DNA from: Pseudomaricurvus sp033283175
GTDB lineage: Bacteria; Pseudomonadota; Gammaproteobacteria; Pseudomonadales; Cellvibrionaceae
Reading direction: 5' to 3'
NCBI GenBank assembly: GCA_033283175.1
Contig: JAWMQM010000001.1
Span: forward strand, 1,786,783-1,850,782
DNA length: 64,000 nt
Within the stretch, counting starts at the first letter, position 1. Each line of letters opens with the position of its first letter. Shown piece by piece: positions 7,838 through 17,021 of this stretch. Below the pieces are notes generated by a model, which did no database searches, was not told the origin of the DNA, and saw nothing but the letters and a program-made list of their open reading frames with translations. Position numbers and translations under genes: made by a program.

Positions 7838-10798
7838 ATGCTACCGATCGATTCCATTCCCCCGTTTCTTCATTCCCGCCTGCAACATAGCCAGGAACTC
7901 TGGCAGCACCGTGCCCCGGCGGAGCAGCAGCAACAGTTACAGCAGCTCTTGCAGCAGCACCCGCAGCTGCCGCCACAGCTGGCACGCATGTTTGTCGCCA
8001 GTGATTTTGTGCTGCAGTCCGCCTGTGACCGGCCGCAGGCGTTCGTGGAGTGGGTGGCCAGCGGCCTGTGGGGCGCGCCACTGACGCAGGAGGAGATGCA
8101 GGCCCTGCTGGGCCAGCGACTGGCCTCGGTCGGCGACGACGACAAGGCCTTCGACCGCGCCCTGCGGCAGTTCCGCCGCGACATGATGCTGCGCATCGTC
8201 TGGCGGGATTTCTGTCGCCTGGCCCCCATGACCGAAACCACCGCCGATATGACGGCCCTCGCCGAGGTGGTCATCCAGGCCTCCATGGCGTTCCATGACC
8301 GCTTGCTGCAGGCACGCTATGGCCAGCCCATTGGTCGCTACGGCAAACAGCCACAGCCGCTGGTGGTGCTGGGCATGGGCAAAATGGGGGGCTATGAGCT
8401 CAACGTCTCCTCCGATATCGACCTGATCTTCTCCTATCCCGAGAGCGGCGAGACCGAAGGTGGGCGCAAGCCCATCTCCAACCAGGAGTACTTCATCAAG
8501 CTGGGGCAGAAGATCATTACCAGCATCGACGCCACCACCGTGGATGGCTTTGTCTTCCGGGTGGATATGCGGTTGCGCCCCTATGGCCAGAGCGGCCCGC
8601 TGGTGGCCAACTTTGATTCGCTGGAAGAGTACTACCAGACCCAGGGCCGGGAGTGGGAACGCTACGCCATGATCAAGGCGCGGGTGGTCTCCGGGGACAA
8701 GCGTACCGGTGACGTGATGCCGGGCGGGGTCAAGGCCGGAGAGCAGCTGATGGAGATGCTGCGGCCGTTTACCTACCGCCGCTACCTGGACTACAGCGCC
8801 ATCGAGTCCATGCGTGACATGAAGGCGCTGATCAACCGCGAGGTGCAGCGCAAGGGCATTAACAGCGATGTGAAGCTGGGGGCCGGTGGTATCCGCGAGG
8901 TGGAGTTTATCGTGCAGGTGTTCCAGATGATTCGTGGTGGCCGCGATGTGCGCCTGCGCGAGCGTCAGGTGCTGAAACTGCTGCCGCTGCTGGAAGAAGA
9001 GGGCTTCCTGCCGGAGGGGGCTGCCGATGAGCTGGCACAGGCCTATACCTTCCTGCGCAATACCGAACACGCCATCCAGGGCTACCAGGACAAGCAGACC
9101 CAGTCGCTGCCGGTAGACCAGCCGGACCTGGAGCGGCTCGCCTGGGTGATGGGCTTTGGGTCTGCGACCGATTTTCTCGCGGAGCTGGACCGCCACCGGG
9201 CGCTGGTCAACGATCACTTCCAGAAGGTTATCGCCGAGCCGGAGCGCGAGCAGCAGCAGGGCGATGAGCTGCGAGAGTGGGAGAGCCTGTGGCCCAAGGG
9301 TGTGGGGCCGCAACTGGAGGTCACCGACCTGGAGGGCTGGGCCCGTCACCTGGAACTGGCCGGACTGCAGGATGCCACGGACGTTGCCGGTGTGCTGCAG
9401 ACCCTGGCCACCAGCCGTGCGGTCTCTGTAATGCAGCCGGAGGGGCGGGCGCGACTGGACGCGCTCATGCCGCGCCTGCTGAAACTGCTGGCCGAGCGCC
9501 AGGAGCCGGTGGAGACCCTGCGCCGGGTACTGGCAATGGTGGAGGCGGTCACCCGCCGCACCGCCTATCTGCTGTTGCTGGTGGAAAACCCCGGCGCCCT
9601 GCAGCAGCTGGTGCGCCTCTGCAGTGTCAGCAGCATGATTGCCGACCAGCTGGCCAAGCACCCGGCACTGCTGGACGAGCTGCTGGATCCCCGCGCCCTC
9701 TACCAGCCGCCGGACAAGGCCCAGCTGCGGGACGAGTTACGCCAGCAGATGCTGCGCATCAGTTGGGATGACCTGGAGAGCCAGATGGAGACCCTGCGCT
9801 ACTTCCGCATGGCCCATGGCCTGCGGGTAGCCGCCAGTGAAGTAGCAGATATGCTGCCGCTGATGAAAGTGAGCGATTACTTAACCTGGCTGGCAGAGGT
9901 TATCCTGGAGCATGTGGTGGAGCTGGGTTGGCAGCAGATGCAGGTGCGCCATGGTCGCCCTACCGCCGGCGAGGGCGAGCCGGAGCCGGAGTTTGTGGTG
10001 GTTGGCTACGGCAAGCTGGGAGGCATTGAGCTGGGGCACGGTTCCGACCTCGACCTGGTGTTTATCCACAATGCCCCGGCCAACCGCTACAGCGACGGCG
10101 ACAAGGAGCTGGATAACCAGACCTACTTCACCCGCCTGGGGCAGAAGGTGATCCACATCCTCAATACCCAGACCGTCTCCGGCCAGCTCTACGAGGTGGA
10201 TATGCGCCTGCGCCCCTCGGGCAACTCCGGCTTGCTGGTGTCGTCGTTGACCGCGTTCGAGAAGTACCAGCGGGAAGAGGCCTGGACCTGGGAGCATCAG
10301 GCCCTCACCCGTGCCCGGGTGGTGGCCGGTGGCGGCGTGCTGGCAGAGCAGTTTGAGCAGCTGCGCGCCGACCTGTTGGCCCAGCCCCGGGAGCTGGACA
10401 AGCTGCGACAGGAGGTGGTGGAGATGCGCGAAAAGATGCGCAGTCACCTGGGTACCAAGGGTGGCGAGGAGGAGAAGGCGGCCCAGTTCCACCTTAAGCA
10501 GGACGCCGGTGGCATCGTCGATATCGAATTCCTGGTGCAGTACTCGGTACTGGCCTGGGCCCATCAGGACCGCAGCCTGACCCGTTGGAGCGACAACATC
10601 CGCGTTCTGGAGAGCCTGCAGGCGGCCGGTTTGATGGAAGCTGAGGATGCTGAACAGTTGATTGAGGCCTATAAAGCCTATCGCTCGGCAGGGCACCTGC
10701 TGGCGCTGCAACGGCAGCCGGGGGTGGTGCCGGGGGATCAGTTTGTGGCGGAGCGGGGCAATGTCAGGCGGGTTTGGGGGAAGTATTTGGGGGGCTAA
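7838..10798 (+). CDS. glnE: Bifunctional glutamine synthetase adenylyltransferase/deadenylase
   Basis: 986 residues, close to the family's usual length of about 950. Two nucleotidyltransferase domains are seen. The N-terminal one (adenylyl-removing) has GMGKMGGYELNVSSDIDLIF near residue 179. The C-terminal one (adenylylating) has GYGKLGGIELGHGSDLDLVF near residue 722. PII-UTase-linked helical domains follow each (GGIREVEFIVQVFQ and GGIVDIEFLVQYS). The enzyme controls glutamine synthetase by reversible AMP transfer in response to PII and glutamine. Its neighbour ilvE, on the opposite strand, is the usual pseudomonad-type context. Confidence 0.96.
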   Translation: MLPIDSIPPFLHSRLQHSQELWQHRAPAEQQQQLQQLLQQHPQLPPQLARMFVASDFVLQSACDRPQAFVEWVASGLWGAPLTQEEMQALLGQRLASVGDDDKAFDRALRQFRRDMMLRIVWRDFCRLAPMTETTADMTALAEVVIQASMAFHDRLLQARYGQPIGRYGKQPQPLVVLGMGKMGGYELNVSSDIDLIFSYPESGETEGGRKPISNQEYFIKLGQKIITSIDATTVDGFVFRVDMRLRPYGQSGPLVANFDSLEEYYQTQGREWERYAMIKARVVSGDKRTGDVMPGGVKAGEQLMEMLRPFTYRRYLDYSAIESMRDMKALINREVQRKGINSDVKLGAGGIREVEFIVQVFQMIRGGRDVRLRERQVLKLLPLLEEEGFLPEGAADELAQAYTFLRNTEHAIQGYQDKQTQSLPVDQPDLERLAWVMGFGSATDFLAELDRHRALVNDHFQKVIAEPEREQQQGDELREWESLWPKGVGPQLEVTDLEGWARHLELAGLQDATDVAGVLQTLATSRAVSVMQPEGRARLDALMPRLLKLLAERQEPVETLRRVLAMVEAVTRRTAYLLLLVENPGALQQLVRLCSVSSMIADQLAKHPALLDELLDPRALYQPPDKAQLRDELRQQMLRISWDDLESQMETLRYFRMAHGLRVAASEVADMLPLMKVSDYLTWLAEVILEHVVELGWQQMQVRHGRPTAGEGEPEPEFVVVGYGKLGGIELGHGSDLDLVFIHNAPANRYSDGDKELDNQTYFTRLGQKVIHILNTQTVSGQLYEVDMRLRPSGNSGLLVSSLTAFEKYQREEAWTWEHQALTRARVVAGGGVLAEQFEQLRADLLAQPRELDKLRQEVVEMREKMRSHLGTKGGEEEKAAQFHLKQDAGGIVDIEFLVQYSVLAWAHQDRSLTRWSDNIRVLESLQAAGLMEAEDAEQLIEAYKAYRSAGHLLALQRQPGVVPGDQFVAERGNVRRVWGKYLGG

Positions 10799-10856
10799 GT
10801 TAGTTGCCGGGCCCAGGGGCAGTGCCACGTTCTGCTTCGATATTGAGACCAAAAAG

Positions 10857-11001
10857 ATCGCGCGGTGGACCGCGCTCCTACGGCGCACGATCTGATTCTC
10901 GCAGGGGCCCAGTCCCCTGGGCGAGCCTTTTAATTACGCAACGTTCAGATTCTCGTAGGAGCCCAGTCCCCTGGGCGAGCCTTTTAATTACACAATGTTC
11001 A
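10857..11001. repeat. Cluster of GTAG-type REP palindromes
   Basis: Three REP-like units lie between glnE and ilvE. The first (10857-10890, inverted) has the palindrome GCGCGGT-gg-ACCGCGC followed by TCCTACG, which is the reverse complement of CGTAGGAGC. The second and third are a tandem direct repeat of 54 bases (10894-10947 and 10948-11001), about 90% identical. Each has (G/C)(T/C)AGGRGCCCAG-tcc-CCTGGGC followed by the same AT-rich tail. GTAG plus palindrome is the signature of REPs mobilised by RAYT transposases in Pseudomonas relatives. No RAYT gene is in the window. Confidence 0.8.
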
Positions 11002-11051
11002 GGTTGCTAAGGAGTAATCGAACCCGGTACGCCCTTGAACCGGTGGACAAG

Positions 11052-12059
11052 TCAGCAGCTGGAAACGCAGGTCAGCCAGCCGTGGGTATCCTCGGCACGA
11101 CCCCACTGGATGTCGTTCAGTGCCTTGCGCAGCTTGTTGGTGGTCGCACCGGCCTTGCCGTCACCCACCTGATACTCCTTGCCCTTGTGCAGCAGGGTGC
11201 CGACAGAGGTCAGTACCGCCGCAGTGCCGGACAGGGCCGCTTCGCAGCCGGGCTTCTGGCTGCGCTCCAGCAGTTCGCTGACGCTCAGGTCGCGCTCTTC
11301 CACGGTCATGCCCAGGTCGCGGGCGATGGTGAGGATGGAGTCGCGGGTGATGCCGTGCAGGAAACTGTCGTCCAGCGCCTTGGTGATCAGGGTGTTGCCA
11401 TCGAGCAGCAGGAAGTTGGCGGCGCCGGTCTCCTGTACATCCCCACCGGGGCAGAAGAGGATCTGGTCCACCTTCAGGTCGCGCTTGGCGTTGAGGGTCG
11501 GGCGCAGGGCGCTGGCGTAGTTGCCGCCACTCTTGATACGGCCCATATGCGGCGCGCAGCGCATGCCGTCCTCTTCCAGCAGCAGTCGCAGGGCGACATC
11601 AGAGCCGCCGGCAAAGTAGTCGCCCACCGGTGACAGCAGCACGTACTGCATGGAGGTGAGAGAGGGGCCGGCGGCCTTGCCCACCGCTGGCTCTGTGCCG
11701 ATATGGGTAGGGCGGATATAGAGAGAGCCGGGTACTTCAGGCACCTGGCCGGCAAAGCTCTTGACCGCCATCACGATCATAGCTCGGGTCTGGGCGCTGT
11801 CGATGGCAGGCAGGGCCAGCAGCTCGCTGCTCTGGGCAAAGCGGGCGATATTGGCGTCCATACGGAAGATCTTGACGCTGCCATCGGCGTGGCGGAAGGC
11901 TTTCAGCCCCTCAAAACAGGTGCTGGCGTAGTGCAGGACATGGGCGCCGGGGTGCAGGCTGATGCTGTCACTGGGCACCATGGCGGCTTCGCTCCACTTT
12001 TCTCCGTCAAATACGGTCAGGGCCATTTCTGGCATGAAAACACTACCGAAGGCGGTCAT
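11052..12059 (-). CDS. ilvE: Branched-chain amino-acid aminotransferase
   Basis: 335 residues, PLP fold-type IV. Visible family motifs are YASTCFEGLKAFR, YIRPTHIGTEP, the PLP-lysine region GRIKSGGNYASAL, the QETGAANFLL loop and FLHGITRDSIL. This matches the longer type II (eukaryote-like) BCAT group. It carries out the last step of Leu, Ile and Val synthesis. Convergent with glnE across the REP cluster. Its 5' end and upstream region are repeated in decayed form at about 13370-13690. Upstream (12060-12264) is 205 bases of leader with no gene. Confidence 0.95.
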   Translation of the reverse strand: MTAFGSVFMPEMALTVFDGEKWSEAAMVPSDSISLHPGAHVLHYASTCFEGLKAFRHADGSVKIFRMDANIARFAQSSELLALPAIDSAQTRAMIVMAVKSFAGQVPEVPGSLYIRPTHIGTEPAVGKAAGPSLTSMQYVLLSPVGDYFAGGSDVALRLLLEEDGMRCAPHMGRIKSGGNYASALRPTLNAKRDLKVDQILFCPGGDVQETGAANFLLLDGNTLITKALDDSFLHGITRDSILTIARDLGMTVEERDLSVSELLERSQKPGCEAALSGTAAVLTSVGTLLHKGKEYQVGDGKAGATTNKLRKALNDIQWGRAEDTHGWLTCVSSC

Positions 12060-12264
12060 AGGGCGAAACCTCGAAAACTGGGTGCGGCGGGGGACAGATC
12101 AAAATCAGACCGCGAATTGTAATTAGACCCCGGCAAAATTGGAATACTGACCTCTGTTCATTAGAACGCTTTCAATGGCATTTCCCGGAGCGTCCCGAGG
12201 TGTCGCCCCCGGCATTTTAGGGCGATCAGCCTGGTCCGCCGGTGTTGACGGGGCGTGGCGTCGT

Positions 12265-13302
12265 TCAGCCTGCAATGCCCGCAAACAGTTCTGCATACTG
12301 CCGGCTGATGCTGGCCGTGCTGTGGTGCTTGCTGTATTCGACACGAGCGTTGTCGGCGAGACAGGTGGCTTGCCGGGGGTTCTGCAGCAGTTGATTGATG
12401 GTATCCGCCAGTGGGGCATACTCGTCAACGGGCGTCAAAAGGCCGGTGTGGCCGTCCTGGATAAGCTCGGAGGGCCCCTGGGAGTCGGTGGCGATAACCG
12501 GGCACCCGTGCAACCAGGATTCAAGCACGATACCGCCGAGCCCTTCATGGCGTGACGGACAGATAAACAGGTCGGCGGTTTGCATCAGGCTGGCCACGTC
12601 GTTACGCCAGCCGAGGAAGCGAACCCTGTCGCTGATGTGCAGCTCCGTGCTGAGGGTCTCAAGGTTGTTCCTTTCGGGACCGTCTCCGGCCAGCCAAAGG
12701 GTTGCTTCAGGCACCCCGGCCAGGGCTCGCAACAATGTGTCGAAGGCCTTATTGGTGTGCAGGCGCCCTGCAGCCAGTAGCAGCGGGCGATCAGGCGGGG
12801 TGCCGAAACTGTCCCGGGGCAGCGGGGCGGCCGGGGCTTCGTCGGCGAAGTTGGAGATGTGCACCACCCGTTCAGCAGGCATGCCGCCTTTGACCAGATA
12901 GTCACAGATACCGAGGGTGTTTCCAATCCAGTAGTCGGCGTGCCGGTAATACTTCAGGTTGTAGAAGTGGCCCAGGCGACAAACCATTCTGTAATTACCC
13001 GCAGGCGTAATGTCGCTGGCACGGCTCATGTAGGTGAGTACAACATCCGGGTCCAGTGCTCGCAGGGTCTTGCGATACGAGTGACGATCGAGCAGATCCA
13101 GCGGGCTGCCAAAACGGAAGGTTTGTACGGACACGCCGGCGGCCTCCAATTGCGAGATCCGCTGGGGGTTGGCGCGGGTTAAGGCGGTCTGCTGCAGTGC
13201 GGGGTTCTGTGCGAGGGCGCACACCAGCCGGGTGTAGAAACTTTCCGCCCCGCCAAAGGGGGCGCCCGCCAGGCTCTGTACAACTCTGATGGTATTAGCC
13301 AT
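12265..13302 (-). CDS. GT4-family glycosyltransferase (LPS core), copy A
   Basis: 345 residues, GT-B fold. It starts MANTIRVVQSLAGAPFGGAE (glycine-rich N-terminal loop), has LLAAGRLHTNKAFDTLL in the second domain, and the EX7E-type motif within SRHEGLGGIVLESW. It is closely similar along its whole length to copy B at 24221-25258 (about two thirds identical by eye), in the same orientation. Soluble or membrane-associated cytoplasmic enzyme transferring a sugar from an NDP donor to LPS core. The Shine-Dalgarno GGAGG lies just before ATG. Sugar specificity cannot be read. Confidence 0.88.
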   Translation of the reverse strand: MANTIRVVQSLAGAPFGGAESFYTRLVCALAQNPALQQTALTRANPQRISQLEAAGVSVQTFRFGSPLDLLDRHSYRKTLRALDPDVVLTYMSRASDITPAGNYRMVCRLGHFYNLKYYRHADYWIGNTLGICDYLVKGGMPAERVVHISNFADEAPAAPLPRDSFGTPPDRPLLLAAGRLHTNKAFDTLLRALAGVPEATLWLAGDGPERNNLETLSTELHISDRVRFLGWRNDVASLMQTADLFICPSRHEGLGGIVLESWLHGCPVIATDSQGPSELIQDGHTGLLTPVDEYAPLADTINQLLQNPRQATCLADNARVEYSKHHSTASISRQYAELFAGIAG

Positions 13303-13359
13303 GGACCTCCCGTGCGGCGGGGAGGTTGCTGTTCATAGCTGAAGGAGCCAGCCGTTCTC

Positions 13360-13700
13360 TGTTCGGTGTGATATTGGCGTCCATGCGAAATATCTTTGCG
13401 TTGGGTTGGCGTAACAGAAGGCTTGCGGGCCTACCTCTCAGGTGCTGGCCATGTGCTGGCGTGAACCGGATCTGGTCTCGGGCTGTTGCTAACAGCCACC
13501 TTTCGCTGCCAGCCCGGGTCCGTGGGTACATCTGCTGCCAAACGGCTGCAGCAAAGCGCCGTCGCGCGGGGCCAAGTGTACAGCGCGATGCAGGGAGGCA
13601 ACTCACGACCGGGCTGGAAAGTGTAATCAGGGGCTGTTGAAATTGGAATAGCAGTCGGCGTGCGGCAGAGTGCTTTCACTGGCGTTTCCTCTGGTCTTCG
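13360..13700 (-). pseudogene. Decayed copy of the ilvE 5' end and its upstream region
   Basis: Two blocks match ilvE in the same order, orientation and near-same spacing. Block 1 (13370-13384) is identical over 15 bases to 11847-11861 inside ilvE, and its minus-strand translation gives KIFRMDANI, exactly as in ilvE, with weaker similarity on both sides. Block 2 (13640-13690) matches the ilvE leader at 12136-12186: 11 identical bases, then after the same 21-base interval GCTTTCA-TGGC-TTTCC. The blocks are 289 bases apart at ilvE and 270 here. No intact frame remains. It separates glycosyltransferase copy A from the heptosyltransferase-like gene. Confidence 0.7.
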
Positions 13701-13749
13701 GTATCATCCGCTCCTGATTTCACAGGCTTTCAGACCGGTTCTCTCACGC

Positions 13750-14775
13750 ATGAGTAACAGAATACTTGTTGTCGCACCCGAGAGCCTTGAGCAGCTGCTC
13801 TGGTGCCAGGGGCTGCTGCGTCAGTTGCGGGCGCAGGCTCCCCATGCAGAGATTGATCTGCTGGCAGCAGGGCACTTTCAGGCGCTGGTTACACTGATGC
13901 CGGAGGTGACAAATTTTATTGCCCGGCCGGTGCCTGCCGGGCAATGGCGGCTGGAGGTGCGCTGGCAGCTGGCGCAACACATTCGCCAGCGGGGCTATCA
14001 GCAGGCGTTTGTCTGCCCTGATGATCTGCCGTCGGCGCTGGTGCCCTGGCTGGCGGGCATACCGCTGCGCACCGGTTGGCTGGGTTCGATGCGCTACTTC
14101 CTGCTCAACGATCCGCGCCGTTTTGACAGTCGGCGCATGGCCTTGCACCAGCGCTATACCGCATTAGCGGCAGATGCGGGGACTGTGAGCCCGGCGGATC
14201 CGCTGCCGCAACTGCAGTTGGTTGGGGAGGCGTGCGAGGCGCTGTTGCAGGAACGAGGTCTGCAGCCGGAGAAGCTGGTGGCACTGTGTCCGTTGGCCGG
14301 CAGCCGTGATTGGCCCGAAGAGAGGGTGACTGAGACAGCGCTGTTGCTGCTGGAGGCCGGTTGGCAGGTGATCTACCTCGGTGGCGCCGAGGATGCGGAG
14401 GTACTTGCCTCCGAGCTGGACGAGTCGTTGGCAGCCCATTTCTGTGACCTGAGTGGCCGTCACCTGGATAATTGTCACCGGAGTCATACGGATATGCTTT
14501 GGACGCAGGCGCTATTGCTCTCTGCCTGTGAGGTGGCCTGCGGCGATGACCCCGACAGTATGTTGCTGGCGGCCAGTGTTGGCACTGCCTGCCTGCCCTG
14601 TAGCGACACGACCGCAGAGCAGTTATCGTTCTTTGGGGCGGATGACAAAGCAACAGCCGCACCGGACGGGCTGACCGGCAGCAGTGACTGTGATGACGGG
14701 TGGGTAGATCGCCGGGCATTTCATACCTTGACCCCGTCACAGCTGGCAGATCATGTGCAGCGGGTTTGGGGTTAG
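13750..14775 (+). CDS. GT9 heptosyltransferase-like protein (WaaF/WaaC family)
   Basis: 341 residues. It starts MSNRILVVAPESLEQLLWCQGLLRQLR, the GT9 opening in which ADP-heptose:LPS heptosyltransferases align two GT-B domains. CPLAGSRDWPEERV matches the family's P-G-(S/A)-x-x-W-P motif, and the HTDMLWTQALLLSACEVACGDD segment corresponds to the conserved donor-site region. Likely adds heptose to inner core. I chose ATG 13750 because homology begins there; upstream codons run into the decayed ilvE copy. First gene of a plus-strand run to 20369. Which heptosyltransferase (I, II or III) is uncertain. Confidence 0.75.
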   Translation: MSNRILVVAPESLEQLLWCQGLLRQLRAQAPHAEIDLLAAGHFQALVTLMPEVTNFIARPVPAGQWRLEVRWQLAQHIRQRGYQQAFVCPDDLPSALVPWLAGIPLRTGWLGSMRYFLLNDPRRFDSRRMALHQRYTALAADAGTVSPADPLPQLQLVGEACEALLQERGLQPEKLVALCPLAGSRDWPEERVTETALLLLEAGWQVIYLGGAEDAEVLASELDESLAAHFCDLSGRHLDNCHRSHTDMLWTQALLLSACEVACGDDPDSMLLAASVGTACLPCSDTTAEQLSFFGADDKATAAPDGLTGSSDCDDGWVDRRAFHTLTPSQLADHVQRVWG

Positions 14776-14869
14776 GCCGTGGGCAGCAGGGGAGGGCGAT
14801 GCTGCGGTTACGGCAGGCCACACCCGGACGTGCCCGAGACGATATCAAATGCAGACAGGATGGATCTGA

Positions 14870-16087
14870 GTGTTGCGCACTGCAATTAGTGATGAGCATA
14901 ACGTGAGCAAAGTGGATATTTGGGCGCGTTGGTGGTCTTTGTTGGCCGTCTGTGGATTTGTTATAGCGTTCTTTGTCATTCCTGATGAGGGGGCACAGCG
15001 GGAGCTATTTCAGGGCTTGCTGGCCGTACCCTGGCTGATCTCCCTGTTTCTGGTGAGCTACCGGCCGATATGGTCAGAACCGTTGATGCAGCTGATGCTG
15101 GTCACCGTGTTGTACCTGGGCGTGACAGCGCTGTGGTTTGATGTCAGTGATTCACGGCACCTGCTGAGAGCACTGCGTGAAGTGTGCTATGTCATCTGCT
15201 GGCTGTTACTGGTCGGTTTTGCATGCACCCGCAATCCGGGGCTGGTGCAGAAGCTGTTGCCGCCCTTGTATCTTGTCGCCTCACTGGCTGCCATTGTTTT
15301 CATCCTGCAATATGGCCTGCACAACGATTGGAGCATTGATGAGCCCATGGTGCCCGAGTGGAAATTTGGCAACCAGAACCGACTGGCAAAAGCCTACGGT
15401 GTGATGCTGTTTCTCGGCGTGGGCGGGCTTTACCTGCTGCAAGGTGCCTGGAGCAAAGGTCTTGCGCTGTTCAACATTTATTTGGCGGTTGCTGTGATAC
15501 TGTTGAGCCGCTCAAAAGGCGCCGCTTATGCCGTTGTGTTGACGCTGCCTTTCCTGCTGTTGCTGGATGAGCATGTCAAAAGTGTTTTGAAGCGCCATTG
15601 GCGCAGTTTGTTGGTACTGCTGCTGATTGCGGCCGGATTGGTGCTGGCCTTGGGGGTAGTGGGAGACTTTTCCGGCGATGGCTGGTCGAATCGCAATTTT
15701 ATCTGGCCGGCGGCGTTGCAGGAGTGGCTGCAGCACCCTGTGTTTGGTCATGGCTACATGCGTGATGCTGAAATTGTGGCTACCAATGGCGAGATATTTT
15801 CCCATGAGCACAACCTGCCCCTGGCCTTGCTGAGGCAATCAGGTTTGGTGGGCTTTGTGCTGTTTCTGGGGCCGCTGCTATGGCTGGTGGTTTTGTGTTT
15901 TCGCGGCCCGACAGCCATGCATCGGATGTGGGGGGTGGTACTGGTGTATTCCCTGTTCGCTTCCTTGTCCGGTGGTAAATTCCCCTTGGTGCGTCCGGAA
16001 GACTCCTGGCTCTGGACCTGGGTTCCCATCGCCTTTGCTCTTGCAGCAATTATGCAAAAGAATGATCTGGAGAATCGCGTAGGATGA
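14870..16087 (+). CDS. O-antigen ligase-type membrane protein (Wzy/WaaL family)
   Basis: About 405 residues with ten or more hydrophobic segments. A long periplasmic loop near residues 270-320 carries NRNFIWPAALQEWLQHPVFGHGYMRDAE and the HEHNLPLALLRQSGLVG segment, whose H-x-x-x-L pattern is conserved in the O-antigen ligase family. WaaL joins undecaprenyl-linked O-antigen to lipid A-core on the periplasmic face. The GTG at 14870 has AGGA nine bases upstream; GTG 14903 is an alternative. It overlaps the next gene by ATGA. No wzx or wzy is in the window, so ligase versus polymerase is not settled. Confidence 0.8.
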   Translation: MLRTAISDEHNVSKVDIWARWWSLLAVCGFVIAFFVIPDEGAQRELFQGLLAVPWLISLFLVSYRPIWSEPLMQLMLVTVLYLGVTALWFDVSDSRHLLRALREVCYVICWLLLVGFACTRNPGLVQKLLPPLYLVASLAAIVFILQYGLHNDWSIDEPMVPEWKFGNQNRLAKAYGVMLFLGVGGLYLLQGAWSKGLALFNIYLAVAVILLSRSKGAAYAVVLTLPFLLLLDEHVKSVLKRHWRSLLVLLLIAAGLVLALGVVGDFSGDGWSNRNFIWPAALQEWLQHPVFGHGYMRDAEIVATNGEIFSHEHNLPLALLRQSGLVGFVLFLGPLLWLVVLCFRGPTAMHRMWGVVLVYSLFASLSGGKFPLVRPEDSWLWTWVPIAFALAAIMQKNDLENRVG

Positions 16088-17016
16088 TTTCCGTTGGTGA
16101 CAAGAGGGTGCGGATCAATATCTGTATCCTCACATACCGCCGCCCCGACCTGCTGGGTAATTGCCTGCAATCACTGACCGGGCTGCGTGAGATTGACGGT
16201 GTCGAATTACTGGTGACGGTGATTGAAAATGATACTGAGCAGCTCTCCAGGCCGCTGGTTGAGCAGTTTGATACCCAGGGCCGGTTCGAAATCCACTACC
16301 GTTGCGAGCCGCAGCGGGGCATTCCCGTGGCGCGCAACAATGCGCTGGAATTCTGTCTGGCGGAAGACTGTGACTATGTGGTTTTTATCGACGATGATGA
16401 ATGGGTTGATACTGACTGGTTGTCCGAGCTGTACAGCTATTGCCAGCAACAGGGGGGCGATATCGTTGTTTCCGGTAAGGTGATCCCGATATTTCCGGAA
16501 AACACTCCTCCCGAGATCAGTGGGCTGATCAAGGCGAAGGAGCGGCCTACCGGTACTCACCTCACTGCCTGTGCCACCAATAACGTGATATTTCCCATAC
16601 GCCTGGCCCGGGAGCTGGGGCTGCGCTTTGATACCTCTGTGCCCCTGGCCGGTGGCACCGATACCAAGTTTTTCTTCGCCGCACATCAGCTTGGCGTGGA
16701 AATTAAAAAATGCGATGAGGCGGTTGTTTTCGAACGTATTCCCGAGTCCCGTGCACGCATCAAGTGGATGCAGGGGCGCAAGTACCGGGCTGGTATTACC
16801 GAAACCTGGCGGCGCCGGCAGCAGGGGCAGGGGGCGGCAAAAATACTGGCCTCCGCGCTGTTCTCGATTATCAGCAATCTGATAAAAACATTGGTATTTA
16901 CATGCATTGGACGCAAGCTGAAACGCAACCAGGCGTGGTTGCGTGTGCACAAGGCGCTGGGTGCCTGTGCCGGTCTGAGAGGCAAGGAAGTAGAAAGTTA
17001 TAAGGTAACCGACTGA
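16084..17016 (+). CDS. GT2-family glycosyltransferase, copy A
   Basis: 310 residues, GT-A fold. An N-terminal INICILTYRRPDLL strand is followed by GIPVARNNAL and the DXD-type metal site FIDDDEWVD near residues 102-110. The distal region PLAGGTDTKFFFAAHQLGV, with KWMQGRKYRAG, is shared with the minus-strand GT2 at 22317-23258, so the two are paralogues. The C-terminal part has a hydrophobic stretch (IISNLIKTLVFTCIG) that may attach it to the membrane. Start overlaps the ligase stop (ATGA), indicating translational coupling. Donor sugar unknown. Confidence 0.88.
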   Translation: MISVGDKRVRINICILTYRRPDLLGNCLQSLTGLREIDGVELLVTVIENDTEQLSRPLVEQFDTQGRFEIHYRCEPQRGIPVARNNALEFCLAEDCDYVVFIDDDEWVDTDWLSELYSYCQQQGGDIVVSGKVIPIFPENTPPEISGLIKAKERPTGTHLTACATNNVIFPIRLARELGLRFDTSVPLAGGTDTKFFFAAHQLGVEIKKCDEAVVFERIPESRARIKWMQGRKYRAGITETWRRRQQGQGAAKILASALFSIISNLIKTLVFTCIGRKLKRNQAWLRVHKALGACAGLRGKEVESYKVTD

Positions 17017-17021
17017 GCGTC

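Noticed and set aside
13295..13606. Minus-strand ORF over the ilvE duplicate (103 codons)
   Set aside because: Only about ten residues (KIFRMDANI) are conserved; the rest is decayed, so it is better read as a pseudogene remnant.
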